Below, piece by piece: positions 32,661-43,840 of a DNA stretch of 64,000 bases. The translations under genes were made by a program, and so were the position numbers. This DNA is from Coix lacryma-jobi var. lacryma-jobi (taxonomy: Eukaryota > Streptophyta > Magnoliopsida > Poales > Poaceae). The stretch covers positions 82,655,942-82,719,941 of the forward strand of contig CM019826.1 of NCBI GenBank assembly GCA_009763385.1, written 5' to 3'. How positions within the stretch are numbered: the stretch's first letter is position 1; each line of letters opens with the position of its first letter. The notes under the pieces are model-generated. The model was not told the origin of the DNA. It was given only the letters and a program-made list of their open reading frames with translations, and did no database searches.

Positions 32661-32824
32661 GCGGCGCAAAAAACGAAACAGGCCTCAACAGTATAAAACA
32701 ACAACGCAACGGCCCAGCCCAAAGCAGCCGCGGGCGTCGCTGCCGAGGGCCCCTTTCTGTCCCCATTAAAAGGCGCTGCTTGGGCCTAAACACGGTTTTT
32801 AGATCCAAGACAACGAGGGGCTAC
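32661..32824 (+). other. Tat 3' leader and polypurine tract
   Basis: This is non-coding sequence upstream of the antisense promoter. The last bases, 'acaacgaggggctac' (32810-32824), stand directly before the LTR start and would be the plus-strand primer tract. The relic at 14123 keeps the complement 'gtagcccctcg'. Confidence 0.6.
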
Positions 32825-33584
32825 TGTTGGGGGAAAGGACCCTCGGCAGAGGCGCCGCCCGAACTGGTGGTCGAAATCAGCCCTCGCGCAACGATCTGGT
32901 GCGCTTGCGAGGTCCCTCTCCTATTGGAGACCGTCACCCTGACCCCCGGATGCGGGGACAACCCTCGTCGCTTTGTTGTACTTTTGTGCAGGTCTGAGGC
33001 GACGGTCGCACCGCAGGAAACCTTCGCTGACTCACGACGCCACCTTCGCTAGGAGCGAAGGTCCAGGCAAGCAGCGAAGGTACAGGCAGGCAGCGAGTGT
33101 GCGCTGCACCAAAGGCAAGCGAGACCGAAGGTCCGGCGAGCACGGCCGAAGGCTAAAACCTTCGTCCTTCTCCCGGGAGGCAAGTGAAGCCGGAGGTCCG
33201 GCAGATGACGGAGGTGTGCAGGCCCAAGGGCGAGCGCAGCCGAAGGTCAGGGCCGCCGCACCTCTCCCCGAAGGTGAACAAGGGCCAGGTGGCAGCGCGC
33301 TGGAGTGTGACCGACTAGGGTTTCCGCTTCAGCTGTGTATTTACATTTTTGCCCTTCCTCCCTGCGCGGAGGCGAAGAATCTTTGCTGTACCCTTGTGTA
33401 ATTTGGCCCGTGCCCCTTGGCATTCCCTATAAATACCAGGGGGATGAACAGTGTAAGGAGGACCTGGGGGGGGAATTCGAGTACTTTCCATTTCCGTTTC
33501 ACCTTCGCTATTGCATCCGACGCTTGGCCACCTTCGCTCTCTCCCCTGCACAAGTGCGGAGGTTGGGCAAGTGTGTTCCCAACA
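32825..33584 (+). repeat. Tat 3' LTR, 760 bp
   Basis: It begins TGTTGGGGGAAAGG after the purine tract and ends GTTCCCAACA, giving the usual TG...CA ends with an imperfect inverted repeat TGTTGGG/CCCAACA. About ten copies of ACCTTCG/CGAAGGT are packed into it. A TATAAATA box is at 33428-33435. The next base begins copia pol, so the element inserted there. The expected 5-bp target duplication would be TCGAC (33585-33589), but the 5' LTR is in the gap and this cannot be checked. Confidence 0.88.
33428..33435 (+). promoter_or_regulatory. TATA box of the Tat LTR
   Basis: TATAAATA lies in CCCTATAAATACCAGG, about 150 bp before the LTR end, in the position expected for the genomic-RNA promoter. The relic LTR keeps a similar ATAAATACC on its minus strand. 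Confidence 0.7.
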
Positions 33585-35185
33585 TCGACGAGCGAGTTAC
33601 TCGCTCCAGGTCACAGCACATCTCGCACTTTGCTCATTCTGCTTTTGTTGCGTCTTTTGAGCCCCGAGATGTTGGACACGCATTGACGGATCCGGATTGG
33701 GTCAATGCCATGCATGAGGAGCTAGAGAACTTTGAGCGAAATCGGGTTTGGGTTCTAGTGCCACCACCTCCTGACTGTAAACCTATTGGGACAAAATGGG
33801 TATTTAAAAACAAGCAAGGAGAGGAGGGCCACATTGTGAGAAACAAGGCCCGGCTTGTAGCGAAGGGTTATAGTCAGAAGGAGGGGATAGATTATGAGGA
33901 GACCTTCGCTCCTGTAGCTCGTTTGGAGGCTATTAGGATACTCTTGGCTTATGCTGCATCCATGGGTTTCAAACTTTTTCAAATGGATGTCAAGAGTGCC
34001 TTCTTAAACGGCTATATTGAGGAGGAGGTCTATGTCCAGCAACCCCCCGGTTTTGAAAATCCCAAGTTTCCAAACCATGTCTTTAAACTCCACAAAGCTT
34101 TGTATGGTTTGAAACAAGCCCCTAGAGCCTGGTATGAGAGATTAAAAACCTTTTTGCTAGCTAAGGGTTTTAAAATGGGATGTGTAGATAAAACGCTCTT
34201 TCTCCTCAAGCAAGGCAAAGATACTCTCTTGATCCAAATTTACGTGGATGATATCATTTTCGGTGGTTCTTCTCACGCTTTGGTTGCCAAGTTTGCAGAT
34301 ACTATGAGCAGGGAGTTCGAGATGAGCATGATGGGCGAGCTGACTTTCTTTCTCGGGTTGCAAATTAAGCAATCCCGAGAGGGGACGTTTGTGCACCAGG
34401 GCAAGTACACAAGGGACTTGCTGAAGCGGTTCGACATGGGTGAGGCCAAGCCTCTTCCAACGCCCATGTCGACGACGACTGCCCTGGATGCTGACACGGA
34501 TGGAGAAGCAGTGGACCAGAAAGAGTACCGCAGCATGATTGGATCGCTGCTCTACCTGACGGCGACACGGCCGGACATTCAGTTCGCCGTGTGCTTGTGC
34601 GCGCGCTTTCAGGCTTCGCCACGCACTTCTCACCGTCAGGCGGTGAAGCGCATCTTCAGGTACCTTCGTTTCACGCCTGAGCTCGGGATTTGGTATTCTG
34701 CTTCTTCCACCCTCTCGCTTTGTGGCTTTTCTGATGCTGATTTTGCTGGTTGTCGCATTGAGCGCAAGTCTACTTCAGGGACTTGCCAGTTTATTGGATC
34801 TTCTCTGGTGTCGTGGTCTTCCCGCAAGCAGTCTAGTGTCGCTCAGTCTACCACGGAGGCTGAATATGTTGCTGCGGCTAGCTGCTGTTCCCAGTTACTC
34901 TGGATGATGGCCACTTTGCGTGATTTTGGTTTGAGCTTTACTCGAGTTCCTTTGCTTTGTGACAGCACGAGTGCCATTAGCGTTGCTAAGAACCCTGTGC
35001 TTCACTCGAAAACCAAACACATTGATGTGCGCTTTCATTTCTTGCGAGACCACCAGGAGAAGGGTGATATCGACCTTCGCCATGTCGATACTCATCACCA
35101 ATTGGCTGATATTTTCACCAAGCCTTTAGACGAATCAACCTTTAATAGGTTGAGGGGTGAGCTTGGTGTGTGTTTCCCCTTTTAG
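33585..35185 (+). CDS. pol: Copia RT-RNase H half of pol (element B), cut by the Tat insertion
   Basis: The frame is open for 533 codons from the Tat LTR to the TAG at 35183-35185. It starts in the linker between integrase and RT (DERVTRSRSQHISHF). The RT follows with LVAKGYSQKEGIDYEETFAPV and YVDD (34241-34252), then RNase H with SDADFAGC, STTEAEYVAA, CDSTSAI and LADIFTKPL. It ends RGELGVCFPF. Gag, protease and integrase would lie left of the Tat 5' LTR, beyond the gap. The visible half has no lesion, but the Tat insertion separates it from its promoter side, so the element is inactive. Confidence 0.9.
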
Positions 35186-36844
35186 ATGGGGGAAGCATTT
35201 TGAGATGTACAGACTGACTCTTTTATTTTGAGGCTCTTTTCTTTTGAGTTTCTTGAGTCTCTCCTTTTGGTATCTTCTTTCCTTCAGTTCTGTGTCGGGC
35301 ATACGCATTTACATTCTGAGCTTCATGTCTATATTCACTAGAATGTAATTATGCTCTTGTTAGTATTGCTCCGATACTTATGATGATGCTTGTAGCTTAT
35401 GCTCTTTCTGATCACTGTTACATGTTATGAGCGAGCTATTTTTTTTTGGAATGGTGAATTATGCCTAATGTATATAAATCTGAAAATGTTCACCATTGAG
35501 ATATGCAACTAGCATGTGTAGGGTGTGTTGAGTCCATTCCTGCTTTTCATATATGCTAGGTTGCTATGTCTCTAGTTCTGAGTCATTCACTTGCTTGGTT
35601 GTTCATAACTTGCTTAAAATCTGAACCAAGTATTGTTGAATTGAAAAGATCGAGATGGGATTGCTTGTCAACACCTCATGGTATTGAGACTGTTTCTCAT
35701 TGCACTTTGAGTTAAACTTGAGCCATGTAGTGTATGACCGAAACCGTTGCTTTAAGCTTCTGATTGCTTCGGCATAGGCTTCGCACGGTTGAAAAGTTAG
35801 GCGATGACAAGCTTTCAACCTCTCGCAATCACATGCTAAAAATGAACTTGTGAATTCTTTTACCGCTGCAACTCCGATATGAATTTGAAATCACAAGTAT
35901 ATGCTTCATTCCTATGCATGATGATTGAACTTTGCTAGGGGTAGTTCACCTTGTATATATGCTTAGCACTTGTTTGGATTCCTTCTATACATGTCTAGTG
36001 CTATGTTGATGGTGACTATCCTTTTGGCTTAAAACTACTCACATGCTCATATGCTTCATATTTCGTATAAGTGATCAGTTTGAGCCTTTGCTATTTGAGT
36101 GCTTAATTGAGATGTTGGAGCTATACTGATTAGAGCATCTTTGCACTCTTTTGACTATATCCTTGAAGCTCCTAACTTGCATTTTGACCTCATATGCATT
36201 GTGGAAGGAGATCTTGTGTTCAGGGGGAGTTTATGTGAAGAGAGTTGCTTCTCCGATACCTTTTGGCCTTGATAAGTGCATTTTCAACTAGGGGGAGAAA
36301 TTTACGCAAATCATATGCCCTGAAAATCTTTTGTCCTAGTTGCTTGCATTTGTCGAGGGGGAGTTTGCTAGTTGTGTTGAGCCGTTGCCTCTGTCTTGAG
36401 GGACTAGCAAACGTTCCTAGCTTCTCATGAGCTTTCATAAGCTTTCTCATTTGGCTTTCAATTGGTATCGTCTGGTGTGCTTTCCCATTTGGTTTGGGTT
36501 GATTTTCAATTGGTTCGGAGTGATTTTCTTGCTAGTTGTGTTGAGCCTCTGTGCCTCTATCTTGAGGGACTAGCATTTTGCTTCTGTTGTCCTCCGATCT
36601 TCAATTGCTATCTGCTAGCGGTGTTGAGCCTGTTCTACCTCTTCTTGAGGGCTAGCTTTGCTTTACTTGGTTGCGTCAAGCCGTTGCCCATGTCTTTGGG
36701 GACCAAGTTTTTGCTTCATCCACTTGACCTTCTTCGGCTTTTGTTAAGGCTTCTGGGTCATTTGGTTGGGTTTTCTCTTCCCACTCCTTCCTACCTTCTT
36801 CTTCTTATTCATGATTTGTTGTGGAGTTGACAATGCACTCATCA
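35186..36844 (+). other. Copia 3' non-coding region (element B)
   Basis: This is the complete leader between the pol stop and the purine tract. It is AT-rich at first, then has repeated phrases of the form 'ttgagccNNtNcctct...cttgagggactagca'. No gene was found. It is the best reference for the degraded copies at 104-1614, 9677-10982, 19742-21510 and 44199-45725. Confidence 0.75.
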
Positions 36845-36853
36845 AGGGGGAGA
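36845..36853 (+). other. Polypurine tract (element B)
   Basis: AGGGGGAGA stands one base before the LTR start TGCGGATACATGGG. It is the expected plus-strand primer, and is also seen before the LTRs ending at 13004 and 44198. Confidence 0.7.
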
Positions 36854-37256
36854 TTGCGGATACATGGGTGTATGCCGAGTCTCTGTGTGATGAGTGATTG
36901 TCAATGGAGATGATGCGCATGTTCTTTGGCTTGTGTTGTGCAGGTGTCGAGCACGGAGACAGTGATCGATGGCGGGTGAAGGTCAAGTTGCGACGTGCCG
37001 TGCCGACGGACCGGGCGCGATGAAGGATGGGCGTGCCGTGCGGCGGACGTGCCATGCCGATGTATCGGACGGTGAAGGGCGGACGTGGACTTGGACTGAT
37101 GGACTGGAGGCCGGAGGATCAGCTGTGGTGGCTGGCAGCCTGCGACAGCGACAGGCGGAGAAGTGCGATCATGTCGGTGGAAGGGGTGCACAGGCGGTGC
37201 ATCCCCTCTACGACGCCGGTTTGTTGGTAGAGCCCGGGAAAAACCAACGGTGGACG

Positions 37257-37515
37257 GTTTCCAGGTTTGGGCCTCAAAACCTGGGTGCTGGGTTTCCAGG
37301 TTGAGCCACAAAACCTGGGCGCGACGGTTTCCAGGTTGAGCCTCAAAACCTGGGCGTGGGCCGGTTTCCGAGTTTGGGCCTCAAAACTCGGGCGCGGACG
37401 GTTTCCGAGTTTGGCCACAAAACTCAGGCTGGAGGCTGGTTTCCCGGTTTGGGCCTCAAAACCGGGGGCTGATGGAAAAGGCTGGTTTCCCGGTTTGGGC
37501 CGCAAAACCGGGGGT
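37257..37515 (+). repeat. U3 hairpin array (B LTR), seven units
   Basis: The units have arms CCAGG/CCTGG (three), CCGAG/CTCGG (one), CCGAG/CTCAGG (one, imperfect) and CCCGG/CCGGG (two). The core is GTTTGGGCCTCAAAAC or close to it. Both arms change together from unit to unit, so base pairing is kept. Confidence 0.85.
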
Positions 37516-37704
37516 GCAGAGTGGTGGCGGCACGTGGCGGCGATCTGAAGGTTGCGTGGAGGCGACGCGGAAGACCGTGCGGACGTGGCCGTCGGATCTA
37601 CCTACCACCAGCGGGTGGACTAGAATAGCCTTAGGGTTAGGCTGGTCCGCTCTGTAATTAGAGTAGAGAGGGGTAGAGTAGGAAATAGACTTAGGCTAGG
37701 TTAG

Positions 37705-37713
37705 TATAAGTAG
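37705..37713 (+). promoter_or_regulatory. TATA-like box of the copia LTR
   Basis: TATAAGTAG precedes the conserved 'ctaggggagacaccctcc'. It recurs at the same place in the LTR at 10983-13004. It divides the hairpin array (upstream, U3) from the palindrome array (downstream, leader RNA). Confidence 0.6.
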
Positions 37714-38312
37714 TCTAGGGGAGACACCCTCCTCCCGATCTCAATCTCAGTTAGCGCAGTCATTTGCTTCCTAGCACCTAGGGTTTCCACTCTCCCATCC
37801 CCTGCTCTAGCTAGTTGAGATCCGCAGAGAGACTCCACTCTGTGTACTGTTGATTTGAGGAAGTGAGGCCGTATCCTCACTTTGGAGCACAGATCGATGG
37901 CTTGATTTGCGTCCTTGATTCGAGTTCGTGGCTGTGATTCGCGTTTTCTTTGTGTTCTTCGCGGAATCCTTTTTCTCCACGATTTTCCCGTCGCTTGATC
38001 TCTTTGCTCGGTTCATCTTTTGCAATTCCGTTTGAACCAAGTTGTTCTAGATCGTGAGGCTCTCCTTTCCACCGAAGGAATTAATCTCTAACCTCACGGT
38101 CTAGGAGATCGATCGATTTTCGTTTTGGATTGCGTTCTTGCCTCCATACCCCGAATTTTCTTTGATTCACCGATTTGGAGTTAGGTTCGAGCCATGACCT
38201 CTTAGGAGTAGCTCACTAACATCCTTGTGACTCCTCAAATCGAATCCTAGGCCTAGGGCAATTGATTCGAAGGAGATCGGGTTGAATCGTGAAGAACAGC
38301 GCTGTTTTCGGG

Positions 38313-38595
38313 GGCATCGGACGCTATCACGGGAGCATCGGACGCTAGGGTTCCTAGCATCGGACGCTCCGGTGACGCGTGTCACGTTTTCAGCGTTTTA
38401 GTTTGCATCGGACGCTAGGCATCGGACGCGTCCGTTGTCCATCGGACGCGCCGGAGTCTTTGCATCGGACGCTGGGTGATCACTGTTCACAGCGTCCGAT
38501 GGTGGAACAGTAAGGTTCCAGAACCGCCCAGTCTGCATCGGACGCGTCCGGTGGTCTGGCATCGGACGCAGGCCAGCGTCCGATGCGACTGATTT
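38313..38595 (+). repeat. R/U5 palindromic motif array (B LTR)
   Basis: About a dozen CATCGGACGC or GCGTCCGATG motifs occur in both orientations, including fused palindromes such as CATCGGACGCGTCCG. It lies roughly 600-900 bp after the TATA-like box. Confidence 0.8.
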
Positions 38596-38855
38596 CGCAC
38601 GGTTTCGTCCGCGGTTCGCTCGTTCGTTGTCGGAATTGATATCCGTCTTTTGCGTTGGCTTTCTAGAGTTGTCTAGTGTCTCGCTGTGCTTCTAGGAAGC
38701 ATCCACCCTACATATAGGGTCGTGGACATTAGCAAGTTCTAGGGTTCGCTCTTGGGGTCGATTTTGGGACAGTGGCATCTAGTTTCCGTAAGGAAATTTT
38801 GAAGCTCCCATTCACCCCCCCTCTGGTCGCTTTCGGTTAGCTTCTCGGTCCTTCA

Positions 38856-39721
38856 GAAGGCGCGGTGGTCGACGTGACGGCACGTGGCGACATCAGGGAG
38901 GTCGCGTCAAGGCGAAGCTACCGTATGTGCGGGCGTGGCCGTCGGATGAAGATTGACCGGACTGTCCGGGGGTCGGGGCTGCTCACAGGCAGCGAGGTTG
39001 CTGTTCTCGTTTTTGAACGGCGGACTGTCCTGGACTCATTCCCGGACTGTCCAGGGTTCAATAGCGGACAGTCCGTGGTTCACTAGCGGACAGTCCGCGA
39101 GTGCACAGTTTTGCTGATTTCGTCCGTATCTTTTGCATACGAGCTCCGATTTGTGATCCGTTTGTTGCGTTGGTTTTCTAACTTCCTAAGGATCATTCCA
39201 AAGTACTTTTGCCACCATTGGTCAAAGTATTTTTGGTCGGACACTTTCTTCTTCTCCATAGGAGTTAAGTGTTCCGCTTACGGAGTTTCGTTTGTTCTAG
39301 CGGCCGTATCTTTTGCGTTCGAGCTCCGATTTGAGATCCGTCTGTTGCGTTAGTTTCCTAACTTCATAAGGATATTTCCAAGGTGCTTTTGCCACTAGTT
39401 GGCCTAAGTAGTTTTGGTCAAACACTTTCCTCTTCTCCATAGGAGTGGGGTGTTCCGTTATCGGAAGTTCGATTGTTCTAGGAGCTCGCTTGTGCAGTTT
39501 TGCCCCGTTGCTTTGGTGCTTCATTTTGGGGGGGTTCTTCGGTAGTTCTGCTGTACCTCTAGGACATCTCCTAGGGTATCCACCTATTCGTAGGTCGTGA
39601 ACGCACCGGTTGTTTGAGTCTTCGCTTTTGGGGTGATTTTCTGGGACAATGGCCATCATTTCTCGAGAAGAAATTTGAGGCTCCCATTCACCCCCCCTCT
39701 GGTCGCCAATTCGGTCCATCA
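38856..39721 (+). repeat. Partial copia LTR, 3' part
   Basis: It begins in the part of the LTR just after the hairpin array ('cggcacgtggcg', 'ggccgtcggat') and ends ATTCGGTCCATCA after seven C. Its R/U5 palindromes are CCGGACTGTCCGG and CGGACAGTCCG, the subfamily of the A LTR. It contains two copies of a ~190-bp segment ('gtatcttttgc' ... 'ttctccataggagt'). The 5' part is lost at the junction with the B LTR. Confidence 0.7.
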
Positions 39722-41146
39722 GGGCTGGAACTCATTCATATTACTCGGGATCTTAATGTCGCAGCAGATATCCTAGCAAAATTGGGATCCGACAGAGCTA
39801 TGGTCCCCAGCGGCACCTTCGTTCATGAGCTATCTAAGCCTTCAATTCAAGAGAAGGAAGAGGTCGACCCCGCACCCTCTACTCAGATTCTAACTCTAGC
39901 ACCCGACTGGACACAAGTTTTCATCGACTACTTCAAAGAGCATAAACTACCCAGTGATAAAACTGCTGCAGAGCAGGTCACCAGACGTAGCAAAAACTAT
40001 GTTCTAGTCGGAGACAAGCTATATCGACGCGGTGCTTCATCCGGAGTCCTCCTCAAGTGCATCTCACCAGAAGAAGGCAGAGAAATCCTTAATGAGGTTC
40101 ACTCCGGGTGTTGTGGCAATCATGCAACATCAAGGACACTAGTCGGAAAAATCTTCAGATCAGGGTACTACTGGCCCTCAGCATTGAAAGATGCAGAAGA
40201 CTTAGTCCGCCGCTGTCAATCGTGCCAGTTCTTCGCCAAACAGCAGCACGTACCTGCACATGAATTGATCTGTATTCCTCCATCATGGCCTTTCTCATGG
40301 TGGGGACTCGACATGGTGGGTCCTCTTAAGCGTGCTCCAGGCGGATTCGAGTACATCTACGTCGCAATCGACAAGTTCACCAAGTGGATTGAGTACATGC
40401 CGTTGGTCAAGTTCAATGCATCCAAGTCAGTACAATTCATGCAGAGCATCTTCCACCGTTTTGGGATGCCACATAGAATTATAACCGACCTTGGATCCCC
40501 TTTCACGGCTATTGAGTTCAAGTCATGGGCCAGCAACTGCGGAATCAAGATAGAGTACGCTTCAGTGGCTCACCCACAATCAAACGGCCAAGTTGAACGT
40601 GCAAACGCCCTTATTCTTGCCGGATTAAAACCAAGGCTATTCGACCTTCTAAAAGATCACAGAGGGAAATGGGTCGAAGAACAGCCTAAGGTAGTCTGGG
40701 GGCTACGGACACAGCGAAGTCGGGCAACGGGCCAGACTCCTTTCTTCTTGGTGTATGGCACTGAAGCAATCCTCCTGGCAGACTTAATCTAGAACTCCCC
40801 ACGAACAGAGCAGTACAATGAAGGCGAAGCTAATGATACAAGGTGACTAGAAGTCGACAGCCTTGAAGAGGCCCGATTAGCCGCACTCTTTCAGTCAGCA
40901 AGATACCTTCAAGGGATGAGGCGCTACTACGATAAGAACGTCCATCACCGTACCTTCCAAACAGGCGACATGGTCCTAAAGAAGATTCAGAATACAGCAG
41001 GACGCCACAAGCTTATGAGTCCATGGGAGGGACCCTACATAGTATCTAAAGTAACAAGACCCGGGTCATTTGAGCTAGTCACTGAGGATGGTTCCCCGTT
41101 GCCAAATTCATGGAATATTGAGCATCTGAAGAAATTTCACACCTAA
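39722..41146 (+). pseudogene. Tat-lineage RNase H end and integrase, broken
   Basis: The frame enters in RNase H (ITRDLNVAADILAKLGSD) and continues through an integrase. It has a zinc region (HSGCCGNH ... CQSCQ), GLDMVGP, TDLGSPF and VERANA, and ends LPNSWNIEHLKKFHT. It is related to, but distinct from, the intact Tat element. Two in-frame stops, near 40790 (TAG) and in 'aggtgacta' near 40844, break it. Gag, protease and RT are absent, replaced on the left by a copia LTR end. Confidence 0.85.
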
Positions 41147-41948
41147 AGACTATGCTACAAATTTGACTCAGGGCAAATGTACTCATTACTCGGATATTAA
41201 TAAAGTTCGGAGTTCTTCAGAAATAAGAGCTTTATGATTAATTCTTTTATCATACTTCGTCACGACTATTTAGTCGTATGAAGCCCATTAATAATACAAT
41301 AAGCTTTAGCTATTGTATCCCACCGACTAATATATAATATTACTCGGATGGATGGTTCAGCGGAAACGATACCCGAGTTACGAGCTCCGAGCTCAATACA
41401 ACTCAAAGGATAGTACACTTTAATACCCGGCTATCAGCTTATAGTGAATATGGTACCTACAAAAGTAGATACTAGTTCTTATAAGGCATAACAAGGGGAG
41501 TAATACTCATCCTGTTATATACTAATTGGACAGAGGTCCACTCACTTTTGCACTGAAGCTGCGACTACCAAGAGGATATGATTCACCCAACAGGAACCAT
41601 TGTTCGGTCCTTTAGAGTTGCTTGATCAAAGTTATCCCTTGGACAAGAATACTAAGAGTAGTACTCGGGCAGACTAAGTTCTCTATAAGATCAAGAAAGA
41701 CTATTAGAGAAACGAAGTCAGATGACCCAAAACTTAAGTGCTAGAGAGCACTCGGATAGACCCGTCTAATAAGACGCCTGGTCACGCATCCACAAAACGA
41801 CCCATTGACAAGACATTCCTTGCAATGCCGAGTCAATTATAAATGAAATTTACAAGTTTCAAAAGTAATTAATACTTTGATTTTTTATATTTAATAATAA
41901 TTGTGTACAGCCAATACAAGACATGGTCAAAGGACCAAGGAGGATAGA
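41147..41948 (+). other. Tat fragment 3' non-coding region
   Basis: AT-rich sequence follows the integrase stop. It includes 'cgtcacgactatttagtcg' and 'ttactcggatat'-type phrases. No tandem array like that of the intact Tat element is seen, and no gene. Confidence 0.5.
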
Positions 41949-42109
41949 CTACTCTATAAGATCAAGAATCTGAGAGTACTCCTCCGCCATGGGCTTCACC
42001 TCCTCCTGCATCGCTGCAAGGTCCTCATCGCTTTTGCCTTCGGGGAGCGTCATGACGGACGACAGGTCGAAGGTTGGCAGATGCAGCCGCAGCGTCGCCT
42101 GCAGACCCT
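41949..42109 (-). pseudogene. 3' end of a Tat antisense ORF (fragment)
   Basis: On the minus strand, 53 codons are open up to TAG 41951-41949 (LHLPTFDLSSVMTLPEGKSD, then an acidic EEVKPMAEEYSQILDLIE end). It is convergent with the pol fragment, as the antisense gene is in the intact Tat element. Its sequence is different from exon 3 there. It is cut at 42109 by a copia LTR. Assignment rests on position and orientation. Confidence 0.5.
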
Positions 42110-42512
42110 TGAAGGATCGAAAGTGTTACCAGAAAGCGACCAGAGGGGGGGGGGTGAATGGGAGCTTCAATTTCTTTTCAGAAAGTTTAAGCCTTTGTCC
42201 CAAAAATCAACCCCAAGAAGCTTCGACCCAAAATCGTGATGCCCACAACCCTTGGAAAAGGGTGGATGATCCCTAGGATCACAGTGAGGCACCACAAAAA
42301 TTCCCTCGCCCAAGTTCACGCAGGTCAACTAGTGACAGGATGAACTTTGGGTAACCTCAACCTCCCCCGAGCAATGCGAGGGGGATTCAGACTATTTTGT
42401 AAAGCGAGAAGCCTAATTTCTGTAGAGCACGAAGTCAGGAATCCAATGCAACAAGCGGATCTCAAATCGCAAGTCAGACGAACAAACTGCGGACGAAATC
42501 GTGCAGGACAGA

Positions 42513-42800
42513 GATGACCGGACTCTGCCTGCGTCCGGTCAGTGAGCACCGGATGCGTCCGGTCAGAGAAAACTGTCTTTGGAACCTTACTGATCTCGAT
42601 CGGACTCTGGTGTACGGTGCGTCCGGTCAGGTCAGTAGCGTCCGGTCAAAAAACAGCCGAGTAGTGAACAGTAGAAGAGTCGCGTCCGGTCAGAACGTGT
42701 CCGAGCGTCCGGCCAAGATCAAATAGACACAGTGCAAACATTCAACGACCGGACTCACTGCCCTAGCATTCGGTCGTCCCGAGTCAGCGTCCGGTCACCC
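42513..42800 (-). repeat. R/U5 palindromic motif array (D LTR)
   Basis: GCGTCCGGTCA and its complement recur. This is a different motif from the CATCGGACGC of the B-type LTRs but at the same position. The solo LTR shares it. Confidence 0.75.
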
Positions 42801-43574
42801 CGCAGCAGCACTGTTCGTCCACCGATTCGACTCAAACTCACCTAAAACGAATCCTCTAGGGATCAAACTTGGTGAGACGAGTCATAAGGAGGATAGTGAG
42901 CTATCTCTAAGAGATCATGGCTCGAACCTATCTCCAAATCGATGAATCGAAGAAATTCGAGGGAGGGGTGAAACACTTGAACCGAAACGAAAATCGATCG
43001 ATCTCCTAGACCGTGAGGTTAGAAGATAATTCCTTCGGTGGAAAGAAGTGCCTCTCGATCTAGAACATCTTGGTTCAAACGGATTTGCAAAAGACGCACC
43101 AAGTAGAGAGATCGATCAACGGGAAAAACGTGGAGAAAAGAAATCCGCGAAGAACAAGAACAAAACGCGAATCACAATCACGAATTTGCAACCGTGTGGC
43201 TACCACACGCTACAACAGTGAGATTACGGTCTCACTTCCTCAATATCTCACGGGCACAGAGGTATTGTTCTCTTCTCTGTGGATCTCAGTTCGCTACAGC
43301 AGGGGAGAGGGAGAGCAGGAAAACCTAGAAGGCAAAATAGCAAATGACTGAGATAGAATGGGAGGAGGGTGTCTCCCTCTACTTATCCTAATTCTAATTC
43401 CTACTCTACACCTCAACTAGTTACAGAGCGAACCAGCTAAACCCTAGGGTTATTCTGGACCAACTCGTGGTAGGTGGCGATCCGACGGCCACGCCCGCAC
43501 AACTCGTAGCGTTGCCTCGAGGCAACCTCCCAATTGCTGCCACGTGCCACCACCGCTCTGCTTGTCCTTTTCCT

Positions 43575-43840
43575 GGACGTCGCACCCCTGGTTTTGTGGC
43601 CCAAACCGGGAAACCAGCCTTTACAGCCACCCCCAGTTTTGAGGCCCAAACCGGGAAACCAGCCATCCATGGCCTGAGTTTTGAGGCCCAAACTCAGCAA
43701 ACCCGCAGCACCCAGGTTTTGAGGCCCAAACCTGGAAACCGTCCTCAGCTCGAGTTTTGTGGCCCAAACTCGGAAACCATCAGCGCCTAGGTTTTGAGGC
43801 CCAAACCTAGAAACCGTCCACTCGGTGGTTTTTCTGTGGC
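43575..43840 (-). repeat. U3 hairpin array (D LTR)
   Basis: Units with arms CCTGG/CCGGG (imperfect), CCGG, CTGAG, CCAGG, CGAG and CCTAGG/CCTAGA (imperfect) surround GTTTTGWGGCCCAAAC cores. The order matches the solo LTR at 58274-60357. Confidence 0.75.

Larger units (their letters stand above)
36855..38855 (+). repeat. Copia 3' LTR (element B), 2001 bp
   Basis: The ends are TGCGGATACATGGG and CTCGGTCCTTCA. Order: U3 with seven hairpin units, TATAAGTAG at 37705-37713, then R/U5 with a CATCGGACGC palindrome array and seven C near the end. It is the best-preserved LTR in the window. Short ORFs inside it are accidental. The base after it begins another, partial LTR. Confidence 0.9.
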
